Positions 53,217 to 61,871 of a stretch of 64,000 nt of DNA are shown piece after piece. Within the stretch, counting starts at the first letter, position 1. Each line of letters begins with the position of its first letter. Under the pieces are notes generated by a model. The model worked only from the letters and a program-made list of their open reading frames with translations, was not told where the DNA came from and did no database searches. The stretch is taken from NCBI RefSeq assembly GCF_018919265.1, contig NZ_JAHLQO010000005.1, positions 186,001-250,000 of the forward strand. Direction: 5' to 3'. The DNA is from Peptoniphilus ovalis (lineage in GTDB: Bacteria; Bacillota; Clostridia; Tissierellales; Peptoniphilaceae). A program made the position numbers and the translations under genes.

Positions 53217-55925
53217 TTAAGCTTCTCCTTGAATTTTAACAGTAACTAAGATATTCTTAGATGCTGTATGTTTAGCTGTTTTGTGTTCAAGAGTAACTTT
53301 AATACCAGCTTTTCTATTGCCATTAAATACTATTTTTTGTTCAGGTTGAACTTCTGTAGTGTAAACTTCAAATTTAGTAGTATCTACAAGAGCTTTTACA
53401 GCATCATTAATAGCTTTGTTAATTTTTTCTGGGTGATCTAAAGTTTCTTGATTAGCAATTGTTACTGTAAGAGTATCAGTAACTTTATTTAGTTCAGCTA
53501 AAGTTTGTTTTTGTGGAGTATTTTTTTCTGCTAATTGAATTCTTTGTTCGAAAGCATTAATTGCATCTTCGTACTTAGTATATTCAATTTGACCCCATTC
53601 AGTTTCTTCAATAACACCAAATGCAGCCTTTAATCCTTTAATTTCTAATAAAAGATCTTTTGCTTCTCTGATATTATTATCATTAATAATTCTGAAGTCT
53701 TTGTCAGCTTTAATAGCTTTTTCAACTAAAAGTTCTACATTTGTTTTAGCTTTTGTATAAACAATGTTAGTTCCAGTTGTGTTGTCTTTAAAGTTTGTAG
53801 CGTATTGATTATCTCTAAATACTCTATCAGAAACTTTAAAGTCAACTTTTCTTTCTGGATAAGCAACTGAGAAAGCTTTTAGTGCTTTAGCGTCTTCATT
53901 AGATACGCTGTAAGTTTCAATTCTACTAGCATCTTTACTATTAAATACGTTGTAATCAACTCTAATAGTTACAGTTGGGTTAGCAGTATCGATTCCTTGA
54001 ACAGAAATAATTTTACCAACTCTTTGAGCTTTATCAACTGAAGGGATTATTCCATAGATTGATCCCTTAAGATCTTGATTGCCAAGAAGTGAAATAACTT
54101 CAGCTTGGTTTTTGTGATCTTTATTAACTGAGAATTGAATAGAAGTACCAGCTTCTAATTTACCATATTGTTTTTCTGAGAAGATATCAGCATCTCTTGC
54201 ATCAAGAACAGATCTTTCACCATTCTTGTCTTCGATGTATACTAATTTATCTTTAACTTCTGTAATCTTAACAATTGGATATTTGTCTGTATCAGAGTGG
54301 TCAATTACAGTTGTGTAGATTGAGCCAGTTCTTACATCATCAAGTTCGATAACATCAAGTAAATCACCATATTCTAATGGGAATCTAGAAGTATCATATA
54401 CGTTATTTCTATCTACTAGAGTTCCATCAGTTCTTTCAAGTGTTGTTCTGAAGTTAGAAGAAGAAGAGTTAACTACTCTAAATAATTCTCCCTTAAATGT
54501 TTTGTTAACAAGGTTAAATACAACTACATTTGCAGTGTGTCTAGCACTTGTATCAAAATCAATTGCTCCGTAGTTTTTGTTAATATTAGTTGAATCAAAT
54601 CCTGCATATACATCAAAGATAGGATATCCTGCTCTGTAGTTTTGGAATCCAACAAGTGAAAGTGCTTCATTAATATTAGCAACTTTCTTCATAATGTTGT
54701 TAGCTGGGTTAGCTACATAGATTTCAGTCTTATCAGTAACTTTAAGAGCTAAGTCATGTCTATCATTTTTAACATCTTTTACATTGTTAAATGTAATAGT
54801 GTCAACTTTAGTGTTGTTGCTCTTGAATTGTACAGTAACAAAAGCATGACCATTTTTAACTAATTTTTCTTTAGTAACATCATCGTTAGATTTAATCTTT
54901 GAATTAGCTACTGCATAGTTAGTTGTTTCAACAGTATTGTCAGAAACACCTCTCCAGATAGTATTATCTGCTTTTGCAGTTGCTGGATTGTTTCCTCTAG
55001 CTAATTCAGCTGGGTTACCAAGTTCGATAATATGAGTTACTTCATTCTTATCGTTTACTAGAACTCTTACTAAAGATCCTAGGTAGTAATCTCTAACTTC
55101 TTTATCAATTCCTCTTAATTGTCTAATTTGAGTTCTTGATCCATTTTCTCCTGTAACAAATACAGTGTCATTTGTTACTTTGTATTCAGCTTTGCTATCT
55201 TGGTTAAGTTGGATAACATCTTTAGTTAGGTTAGAAAGGATTCCTCTTGTTTCATTTGAAGGAACTCTCTTGAATTCTTTCATTGTGTAAAGAGCGTTAT
55301 AAAGCATTGTGAAAGTATCTGCTCTGTTAGCTGCCTTGTTGTAGTCAGTTACAGTAACGTCAGCAAAGATTCCTAGTTCGTTAGCCCAGTTGATCCAGTC
55401 TCTGTACCATACAGCATTGTTTGCTTGTTCAACTGTTAGGTCCTTTTTAGCAAGAACAACTAACATTTTTGCAAGTTCTGCATAAGTTACGTCATTTTCT
55501 GCTTTGAAAGTATCATCTGGATAACCATTAAGCATTTTTACGTCGTTAACTTTAGATGAACGAGTTGTACCAGCAACGATATATCCGTTTGCCCAGTGAT
55601 CTGCTTTAAGATCTTTGTAAACTCCGCCTACTCCTTGTAAATTTTTAGCGGCTTCTTCTTCACCGTTAGCAATTACAAGAACTTTTGTGATTTCAGATCT
55701 CTTAACATTGCTTTCAAGGTTAAGATTTCCTTTTTCATCGCCTTCAACTATTTTTAAATCTTTAACGTATTGGATTTTATTATCTTTTCCAACTACTTTT
55801 TCGATTTTTTCAACTTTAGCTTCATCTTTTTTAGCTTCAGTTGTTTTAGCTTCGGCGAAGACACTTGTGAATGTTCCTAGTACCATTACTAGTGCTAGTA
55901 CTAGAGAAAGAATTTTCTTGTTCAT
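53217..55925 (-). CDS. S-layer homology (SLH) domain surface protein
   Basis: This 902-residue protein has a clear Sec signal peptide (MNKKILSLVLALVMVLGTFT) and an SLH region at about residues 70-215. Recognisable SLH parts are YKDLKADHWANGYI, NGYPDDTFKAENDVTYAELA and FADVTVTDYNKAANRADTFT. The long remainder is beta-rich and has no catalytic motif. SLH repeats attach to pyruvylated secondary wall polymers, which fits the wall-polymer enzymes in this window. It is probably a major surface protein. A long structured leader and a strong promoter are upstream. Confidence 0.9.
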   Translation of the reverse strand: MNKKILSLVLALVMVLGTFTSVFAEAKTTEAKKDEAKVEKIEKVVGKDNKIQYVKDLKIVEGDEKGNLNLESNVKRSEITKVLVIANGEEEAAKNLQGVGGVYKDLKADHWANGYIVAGTTRSSKVNDVKMLNGYPDDTFKAENDVTYAELAKMLVVLAKKDLTVEQANNAVWYRDWINWANELGIFADVTVTDYNKAANRADTFTMLYNALYTMKEFKRVPSNETRGILSNLTKDVIQLNQDSKAEYKVTNDTVFVTGENGSRTQIRQLRGIDKEVRDYYLGSLVRVLVNDKNEVTHIIELGNPAELARGNNPATAKADNTIWRGVSDNTVETTNYAVANSKIKSNDDVTKEKLVKNGHAFVTVQFKSNNTKVDTITFNNVKDVKNDRHDLALKVTDKTEIYVANPANNIMKKVANINEALSLVGFQNYRAGYPIFDVYAGFDSTNINKNYGAIDFDTSARHTANVVVFNLVNKTFKGELFRVVNSSSSNFRTTLERTDGTLVDRNNVYDTSRFPLEYGDLLDVIELDDVRTGSIYTTVIDHSDTDKYPIVKITEVKDKLVYIEDKNGERSVLDARDADIFSEKQYGKLEAGTSIQFSVNKDHKNQAEVISLLGNQDLKGSIYGIIPSVDKAQRVGKIISVQGIDTANPTVTIRVDYNVFNSKDASRIETYSVSNEDAKALKAFSVAYPERKVDFKVSDRVFRDNQYATNFKDNTTGTNIVYTKAKTNVELLVEKAIKADKDFRIINDNNIREAKDLLLEIKGLKAAFGVIEETEWGQIEYTKYEDAINAFEQRIQLAEKNTPQKQTLAELNKVTDTLTVTIANQETLDHPEKINKAINDAVKALVDTTKFEVYTTEVQPEQKIVFNGNRKAGIKVTLEHKTAKHTASKNILVTVKIQGEA

Positions 55926-56064
55926 TTGTCTTTCGACCTCCTTAAAAATTTTGTAGATTCTACAAAAGTCTCAAACTTTTGTCGCCGATTATGAACAGAT
56001 CGGCTAAGAGGTCGACAAATAAATATCGCCTTTCGTTTAATATTTAATTGTCATGTTCCTCTTT
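55926..56064 (-). promoter_or_regulatory. Structured S-layer 5' leader with anti-Shine-Dalgarno
   Basis: TCGACCTC at 55933-55940 (the Shine-Dalgarno complement) and GAGGTCGA at 56008-56015 are exact reverse complements. With one bulge the match extends to 11 bp. Alternative hairpins include TTTTGTAGA/TCTACAAAA (55949-55967), ACAAAAG/CTTTTGT (55962-55982) and GCCGAT/ATCGGC (55984-56004). The first two overlap, so they cannot both form. Confidence 0.65.
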
Positions 56065-56070
56065 GTTTAT

Positions 56071-56098
56071 ATTATACACTAAGTTTACCCTTTGTAAA
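56071..56098 (-). promoter_or_regulatory. Promoter of the S-layer gene
   Basis: Read on the minus strand, TTTACA (56093-56098) and TATAAT (56071-56076) are 16 bp apart. The expected start near 56064 gives a leader of about 140 nt. Confidence 0.7.
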
Positions 56099-56225
56099 AT
56101 TACATTTATATTACATAAATTTTTCGCTTTGTAATTTATTGAAATATTGTTGTAATATTTCTTTTTGTGTTTTACTTTGGGTCCCTTGTGATAATATGGG
56201 ATTTTTCCCGTAGCTATGATTATAA

Positions 56226-57420
56226 CAAAAAGGTTACAATTTAGCAAATATGTTTTATTGATGTGGTATTTACTGGGTTTTAGGATGATTATAACTACGA
56301 CTCTCTTTGCGGCTACGGGGGCTGTCCCTTGCTTTTATTTTTCAACGTCTTCTTGCTGTTGAGTTATTAGAATTAAGTTTCATCCTTATGAATGGGCTGC
56401 CGTGTGCCCTATGGGTATCCCCTTTCTTTAAAACTTTCTTTGGTTCGAGGACAGCCCCTTTTTTTATCTTCTTGTTTCTTTTTTATTTGTTCATTTTAAT
56501 TCTAATGTTTTTTTATCGACAACAAGGGACAGCCCTCTTAGATTAAGACTTATCTTTCCATTTTCTACCATATTTAGGGGGCTGTCATTTAGGGGGCTGT
56601 CCCTTGCTTTTATTTTTTCAACTTCTTCTTGCTGTTGAGTTATTAGAATTAAGTTTCATCCTTATGAAAGGCCTGCCGTGTGCCCTATGGGTATCCCCTT
56701 CCTTAAAACTTTCTTTTGGGGGCTGTCCTTTGCTATTATTTTGTTTCTCTCTCTTGAGTTTTTCTTTATAAGAACTATTTTTTTTAATTTTAAAAGGGCT
56801 GTCCCCTACCATTTGTCTTTCTTTGGTTCGAGGACAGCCCCTTTTTTTCTCTTCTTGTTTCTATTTTATTAGTTCATTTTAATTTTAAATTTATTTTATT
56901 GACAAAAAGGGACAGCCCTCTTAGATTAAGACTTGTCTTTCCATTTTCTACCATTTTTAGGGGGCTGTCCCTTGCTTTTATTTTTTCTATGTCTTCTTGC
57001 TGTTGAGTTATTAGAATTAAGTTTCATCTTTATGAAGGGGCTGTCCCAATCCTTATTTTGTTTCGCTAAGCGAGGACAGCCCCTTTTTTTATCTTCTTAT
57101 TTCTTTTTTATTAACTCATATTAATTTTAAATTTATTTTATTGACAACAAGGGACAGCCCTCTTAGATTAAGACTTGTCTTTCCATTTTCTACCATTTTT
57201 AGGGGGCTGTCCCTTGCTTTTATTTTTTCTATGTCTTCTTGCTGTTGAGTTATTAGAATTAAGTTTCATCTTTATGAAGGGGCTGTCCCAATCCTTATTT
57301 TGTTTCGCTAAGCGAGGACAGCCCCTTTTTTTATCTTCTTGTTTCTTTTTTATTAACTCATATTAATTTTAAATTTATTTTATTGACAACAAGGGACAGC
57401 CCTCTTAGATTTAACTACTC
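56226..57420. repeat. Nested inverted-repeat array on the left of the RAYT
   Basis: Four units lie at about 56310-56542, 56577-56917, 56957-57158 and 57199-57410. Each has outer arms GGGCTGTCCCTTG and CAAGGGACAGCCC, and inner arms GGGGCTG and GGACAGCCCC. The third and fourth are a 242-bp tandem duplication. The leading edge GGTTACAATTTAGCAA at 56230 recurs at 58232. Units also carry TTTCGCTAAGCGAGGACAGC. Small open frames here are artefacts. Confidence 0.88.
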
Positions 57421-57426
57421 TCGTAT

Positions 57427-57993
57427 TTATAAATAAATATCTTTTCCACTATATTTATATGGCATATCTAAGAATTTCATATATTCCTCTCTTGCCTTTT
57501 CTCTATTTTCGTCAAATATATAAAGCAAATAATCTGAATCGCATACTTCATCTTTATCTGCCAAGTAATTTTTGTGTGATGTATATTTATTTACATATTT
57601 AATTCCCAATCCTGCTTCTATTGGATTTCTATGTATATATTTTATAAGATCAAGCAAATATATATCATCTTTACAAGGCTTTGATTTAAATCTAGATTGA
57701 AATACTCTTCCAACATGATTATATTTCTTATTGTAGTATTGAGTGTAGGATTGTTGTATTATTTGCATAGCTTTACTGAGTTTATCATTTTCAATTTTTA
57801 ACAATATATGAAGGTGATTGTCCATTATTGCATATGCATATATTTGAAATCCCAATCTTTTCTTCGATTGGATTATTAGTTTTATGTATTTTTCTTTGTC
57901 GTCATCATCTTTAAATATTATTTCTTTATTATTTCCTCTTGCATAAATATGATAAACTCCAGTTTCTGAATATTGTCTTGGTTTAAATGCCAT
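57427..57993 (-). CDS. REP-associated tyrosine transposase (RAYT, Y1_Tnp/HUH)
   Basis: This 188-residue HUH nuclease is related to the IS200/IS605 TnpA. The His-hydrophobic-His motif is MDNHLHILLKI (His60, His62). The probable catalytic tyrosine is Tyr83 in QQSYTQYYNKKY, and GRVFQSRFKSKP and LIKYIHRNPIEAGL are the RAYT C-terminal signature. It starts at ATG 57993 behind GGAGGGAAAAT and has no frameshift, so it looks functional. RAYTs are single-copy housekeeping-like transposases thought to mobilise REP palindromes. Here it lies inside such an array. No IS-type ends of its own were found. Confidence 0.92.
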   Translation of the reverse strand: MAFKPRQYSETGVYHIYARGNNKEIIFKDDDDKEKYIKLIIQSKKRLGFQIYAYAIMDNHLHILLKIENDKLSKAMQIIQQSYTQYYNKKYNHVGRVFQSRFKSKPCKDDIYLLDLIKYIHRNPIEAGLGIKYVNKYTSHKNYLADKDEVCDSDYLLYIFDENREKAREEYMKFLDMPYKYSGKDIYL

Positions 57994-58079
57994 ATTTTCC
58001 CTCCTAACTATATGTAATTATATAACATTTCCAATCCTTTTGAAATTCTCATAAAATTAATAAATATCTCACAGCTAAC

Positions 58080-58970
58080 CTTTCATTTGTCTACCATTTT
58101 CGACTCGCTCTAAAATGCTCCTTGGATAAGTTTCTTTATTTAAGGGGGCTGACCTTTTACTTATTTTTTCACTAGGCGAGGACAGCCGTCTTAGATTAAG
58201 ACTTGTCAATCGATTTTCTACCATTAAAAAAGGTTACAATTTAGCAAGTGATTTGTTTTTATGGCTTGTTTATTGGGTTTGAGGTTGATTGTTTCGCGGC
58301 TACGGGGCTGTCCTTTGCTATTATTTTGTTTCTCTCTCTTGAGTTCTTCTTTATAAGAACTATTTTTTTTAATTTTAAAAGGGCTGCTGTGTGCCCTATG
58401 GGTATCCCCTTCCTTTAAAACTTTCTTTGGTTCGAGGACAGCCCCTTTTTTCTCTTCTTGTTTCTTTTTTTCTAGTTCATTTTCATTGACAACTTATTTT
58501 ATTAACAACAAGGGACAGCCCTCCAAAATACAACAAAATGGCAAATGTTTTGTTTTTTTGGCTTGGTTAATGGGTTTGAGGATAATTGTTTTGCGGATAC
58601 GGGGGCTGTCCTTTACTATTATTTTTTCAACGTCTTCTTGCTGTTGAGTTATTAGAATTAAGTTTATCCTTATGAAAGGGGCTGCCGTGGCCCTATGGGT
58701 ATCCCCTTCCTTATTTTGTTTCTCTAAGCGAGGACAGCCCCTTTTTTTAACTTCTTGTTTCTTTTTTATAAAATCATTCTCATTCTAATGTTCTTTTATC
58801 GACAACAAGGGACAGCCCTCTTATACATTTGTCTACCATTTTTTGACTCGCTCTAAAATGCTCCTTGGATAAGTTTCTTTATTTAGGGGTCTGACCCTTT
58901 CCTTATTTTTTCACAAGGTGAGGACAGCCGTCTTAGATCAAGACTTGTCTTTCGATTTTCTACCATTAAA
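58080..58970. repeat. Nested inverted-repeat array on the right of the RAYT
   Basis: Two clear nested units (about 58293-58525 and 58598-58823) match those left of the transposase. Two of the GGGGCTG arms hold the TGTGCCCTATGGGTATCCC or GGCCCTATGGGTATCCC cassette. Partial structured repeats (ACTCGCTCTAAAATGCTCC, 58095 and 58853) and TCTACCATT junctions at 58222 and 58967 are interspersed. Confidence 0.85.
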
Positions 58971-59013
58971 AAAAAGAATTCTTCCTATATATAATAGAAA
59001 AAATTCTTCATTT
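58971..59013 (-). terminator. Terminator after the YvrJ gene, joined to repeat DNA
   Basis: On the minus strand AAGAATT and AATTCTT pair with inner CTAT/ATAG, then eight Ts. The Ts run directly into AATGGTAG of the repeat. Confidence 0.7.
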
Positions 59014-59014
59014 T

Positions 59015-59161
59015 TTATTTGTTAAGTTTTTCAACTGCATTGGATAATTCTCCTATGACTTCTTTTAATTCTTCTAGCTTCTTCTCAAATCTCACCAATA
59101 AATAGCAAGATATGGCAATGGGAAAGCCAATGTTTGAGATTTGTGCCAATAATTCTTCCAT
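59015..59161 (-). CDS. YvrJ-family small protein, 48 residues
   Basis: This short frame starts at ATG 59161 and ends with TAA at 59015-59017. The product starts MEELLAQISNIGFPIAISCY and ends with an acidic coiled segment (RFEKKLEELKEVIGELSNAV). The hydrophobic N-terminal half and amphipathic C-terminal half match the YvrJ family. It follows DUF2922 by one base, as in the usual DUF1659-DUF2922-YvrJ cluster. The function is unknown. Confidence 0.85.
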   Translation of the reverse strand: MEELLAQISNIGFPIAISCYLLVRFEKKLEELKEVIGELSNAVEKLNK

Positions 59162-59162
59162 T

Positions 59163-59378
59163 TTAAATTTCTGCTTCTGTTCTTGTGATTAAGACATTGC
59201 CGAGATTTTTTGTGATTGGTCCCATTTTTCCTATTACAAGGGAATTATCGACGATTTTTCCAGTCACATCTTTTACATCAACTGATGAGATATCCTTCTT
59301 AGGATTTGTCACTGTTATTGATGTTTTGTTGTTTTGTGCATCTGCAAAGTCCATTCTAAGTGTTATCTTTGGTTCCAT
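59163..59378 (-). CDS. DUF2922 protein
   Basis: This 71-residue protein begins MEPKITLRMDFADAQNNKTS and ends LGNVLITRTEAEI. The pattern is DUF2922, a small beta-rich domain found with DUF1659 and YvrJ in Firmicutes. No enzymatic motif is present. It sits between DUF1659 (13 nt upstream) and YvrJ (1 nt downstream) on the same strand. Confidence 0.88.
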   Translation of the reverse strand: MEPKITLRMDFADAQNNKTSITVTNPKKDISSVDVKDVTGKIVDNSLVIGKMGPITKNLGNVLITRTEAEI

Positions 59379-59391
59379 TTTTTACCTCCTT

Positions 59392-59616
59392 TTAAATTTG
59401 ATTTTTAATTTCTTCTTCTGTGATTTTTACTGCTGCTGCGTGACTTCCTTCTAATAATCCGCCCACTGCTACTGATAATTCGTATAAGTGGTCGTTTGTT
59501 GATTGGCTGTTAATATTTCTAAGAGTGATTGTTCTCTTTTTCATATTGCCAGCTTCGTCTGTATTAGTCACTACTGTTTTTAGCATTCTTTTTGATTCTG
59601 CTGCTGTGATTGCCAT
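59392..59616 (-). CDS. DUF1659 protein
   Basis: This 74-residue protein matches DUF1659: KRTITLRNINSQSTNDHLYE followed by SVAVGGLLEGSHAAAVKITE. It is the first gene of the DUF1659-DUF2922-YvrJ operon on the minus strand. The cluster is widespread near SigO-type sigma factors, but no biochemical function is known. Confidence 0.85.
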   Translation of the reverse strand: MAITAAESKRMLKTVVTNTDEAGNMKKRTITLRNINSQSTNDHLYELSVAVGGLLEGSHAAAVKITEEEIKNQI

Positions 59617-59771
59617 TTTCTCACCCCCTTAATATATACATAGAATTAAATGTCAAAAGTTGCTATGCTTTTTTTACAATTTTTATAAGATTTCGCAAAA
59701 ATTTCTTATAATTTTAATAAAAACTTTGCTTTTATTTTACTTTTATATATTAAAATATTTCTAGAGGTAAT

Positions 59772-60263
59772 ATGATGAATAAGAGAGACGAGTTAATTAA
59801 AAGACTTGAAGAAATTGTTATTGAATTAAATGAAAAGACTAGATTTAGTGAGACTAAAAATTTCATTCAACATGGCAACACTACAGTCTACGACCATGTG
59901 ATTTCTGTTGCTATTAAGTCAATTGATATTGCGCTTAAGTATAATATTGATGTTGATTTTGACAGTTTAATGAGAGGTGCACTTTTACACGATTATTTTT
60001 TATACGACTGGCATGATGGCAAGAAGGAAAGACAAATCCATGGTTTTACTCATCCTAAGATTGCTCTTCGCGAAGCTTCAAAGGATATGGATCTTAATGA
60101 AGTGGAAAGGGACATTATTGTTAAGCACATGTTTCCATTAACTGTGATTCCGCCTAAATACAAGGAGTCATGGATTGTGACAACTGCTGATAAAATTGTT
60201 TCTACTGAAGAAACTATTAATCGTAATAAGCCTGCTAAGGTTAGATTTGGAGCTGATTTATGA
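59772..60263 (+). CDS. HD-domain hydrolase
   Basis: This 163-residue protein carries an HD metal site. His and Asp occur in GALLHDYFLYDWHDGKK, an upstream His is in YDHVISVAIKSIDI, and a further His occurs in HGFTHPKIAL. IVKHMFPLTVIPPKYKESWI is a common C-terminal feature of this small HD family. It probably hydrolyses a phosphoester or nucleotide; the substrate is unknown. It starts at ATG 59772 behind GAGGTAAT and overlaps the next gene by 4 nt (ATGA), so the two are coupled. Confidence 0.85.
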   Translation: MMNKRDELIKRLEEIVIELNEKTRFSETKNFIQHGNTTVYDHVISVAIKSIDIALKYNIDVDFDSLMRGALLHDYFLYDWHDGKKERQIHGFTHPKIALREASKDMDLNEVERDIIVKHMFPLTVIPPKYKESWIVTTADKIVSTEETINRNKPAKVRFGADL

Positions 60264-60985
60264 GAATTTCAGAGTTTATTATTATTTTCTTTTTCTATGG
60301 ATTTATTGGATGGTGCTGGGAAAGTTTTCTATGCTCATCTGTGGAATATGATGGTGTTTTAAACAGGGGATTTTTTCTGGGACCTTATTGTCCGATTTAT
60401 GGTATTGGGGCTATACTTTCTTACTTGGCACTAAAAAATATTGATTCCAATTTATTTATCTTTATTTATTCTGCGACAATTTGCTGTTCTGTAGAGTATG
60501 TTATTGGATATGTTTTGGAGAGATTTTTTCACCAAAGGTGGTGGGATTACAAGGATTATCCTTTTCAAATACACAGACGTGTTTGTCTTTATGGGATGAT
60601 AATTTTTGGATCTGCTAATATTTTGATTGTTAAACATATAACTCCAATGTTACTTTTCTTTTTAGAGGTTGCTGATAATGATATTATTCACGCTCTTGCT
60701 GTTTCTATTTCTATGATTTTTGTAATGGATAGTTTAGTGACTGTTAATAAGCTTTTAAATGGTTTTGATATTTTGATTAGGGTTTATGATTATTTCGGCG
60801 AGAAGAACGAGAGGTATTTTAATTATATTAATGAATCTGACAGGCTAATGAATCTAAAGATGATGGCTGAGCAAAGAGATATTAAGGGAAAATTTGAGAG
60901 CTTTAATGAGAATTTGAAAGTTCGAGAAGAGAATATGAAGAAATTGAATTATGAGAAGATAAAGAACCTATTTTATGATAATTGA
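60260..60985 (+). CDS. PF06541-type membrane protein (putative ABC transporter permease)
   Basis: This 241-residue protein has five to six hydrophobic segments. The N-terminal motif FYGFIGWCWESFLCS and NRGFFLGPYCPIYGIGAILS are diagnostic of PF06541, as is RWWDYKDYPFQIHRRVCLYG. The last ~55 residues are a charged coiled-coil-like tail. The family is annotated as a putative ABC-transporter permease, but no ATPase partner is present and the activity is unproven. It overlaps the HD gene by 4 nt. Confidence 0.88.
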   Translation: MRISEFIIIFFFYGFIGWCWESFLCSSVEYDGVLNRGFFLGPYCPIYGIGAILSYLALKNIDSNLFIFIYSATICCSVEYVIGYVLERFFHQRWWDYKDYPFQIHRRVCLYGMIIFGSANILIVKHITPMLLFFLEVADNDIIHALAVSISMIFVMDSLVTVNKLLNGFDILIRVYDYFGEKNERYFNYINESDRLMNLKMMAEQRDIKGKFESFNENLKVREENMKKLNYEKIKNLFYDN

Positions 60986-61006
60986 TGAGATAGGTTCTTT
61001 TTTTTG
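60962..61006 (+). terminator. Terminator of the HD/PF06541 operon
   Basis: AAGAACCTAT and ATAGGTTCTT pair across the stop codon region and are followed by eight Ts. Confidence 0.88.
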
Positions 61007-61008
61007 GT

Positions 61009-61820
61009 TATGGTGGGAAGGCTTGAGGATGGGGACTGTCCTTGTCAGGTTTACTAAGGGACTGTCCCCATTATTTAAGACGAAGCTTGGCTATTTTATT
61101 TAAAACTTATTTTTTAGTTACGGGGACGGTCCCCTTTTCAACTTGTCAGGGACAGTCCCCATAAGTACGGGCAGCCCTCTTGGTTTGGGACTGCCGCGTA
61201 CCCTATGGGTATCCCGTACGTATTTCTTTGTTAATAACTATGTTTTATAAAATCTTAGCAAAAATAATAAATTAATAAATCTTGGGACTGTCCCACAGAT
61301 TTTCTGCGTAATAGAACACTGGGACAGTCCCAAGTTGGACAAATTTTCTTCTTTAATAAAATATATTTATCTTGAGGCTATTTTTTAACTTTAGGTCAGG
61401 GACAGTCCCGAAAGGACAGCCAATTTTAAGTTTTTGGTGGGAAGGCTGAGGATGGGGACTGTCCTTGTCAGGTTTACTAAGGGACTGTCCCCATTATTTA
61501 AGACGAAGCTTGGCTATTTTATTTAAAACTTATTTTTTAGTTACGGGGACGGTCCCTTTTCAACTTGTCAGGGATACCCATAGGGCACACAGCAGTCCCC
61601 ATAAGTACGATGCAGTTGGTTTTTCATCAACTCAGTCTTTGCTATCGCTCGACTTCGTTGTGAAGACATACCATTCGCGACTCCCTTGTAATTGCTCCCT
61701 ATCCAGTCGCAATTACTTCGGTCGCTGCATAAGGTTCTTCATCGACTCAAGCTTCCCTGCGGTCGCTTTCGTCGTGAAAACCGAAAAAATTGTGACCAGT
61801 CACAATTTTTTCTACCATTA
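61009..61820. repeat. Repeat block with a ~165-bp near-identical duplication and two structured repeats
   Basis: A segment starting GAGGATGGGGACTGTCC at 61025 recurs at 61448. The second copy has GGGATACCCATAGGGCAC plus ACAGCAGTCCC where the first has GGGACAGTCCC. Two structured repeats follow at 61620-61812, with perfect stems GTAATTGC/GCAATTAC (61688-61716) and GAAAAAATTGTGAC/GTCACAATTTTTTC (61783-61812). Open frames crossing it are artefacts. Confidence 0.87.
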
Positions 61821-61855
61821 AAAAAAAGAAGCCTTGGTTGGTGTTCAAGGCTTCT
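61818..61855 (-). terminator. Terminator of rplM-rpsI, joined to a structured repeat
   Basis: On the minus strand AGAAGCCTT and AAGGCTTCT pair and are followed by eight Ts, which continue as AATGGTAG into the repeat. Confidence 0.85.
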
Positions 61856-61871
61856 ATCTTTATTATAAATA

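Noticed and set aside
56044-56247. 67-residue minus-strand frame upstream of the S-layer gene
   Set aside because: It covers the promoter and leader; composition is that of AT-rich non-coding DNA.
56307-57366. Several 60-80-residue frames left of the RAYT
   Set aside because: All lie within nested repeats, and two are identical because of the 242-bp duplication.
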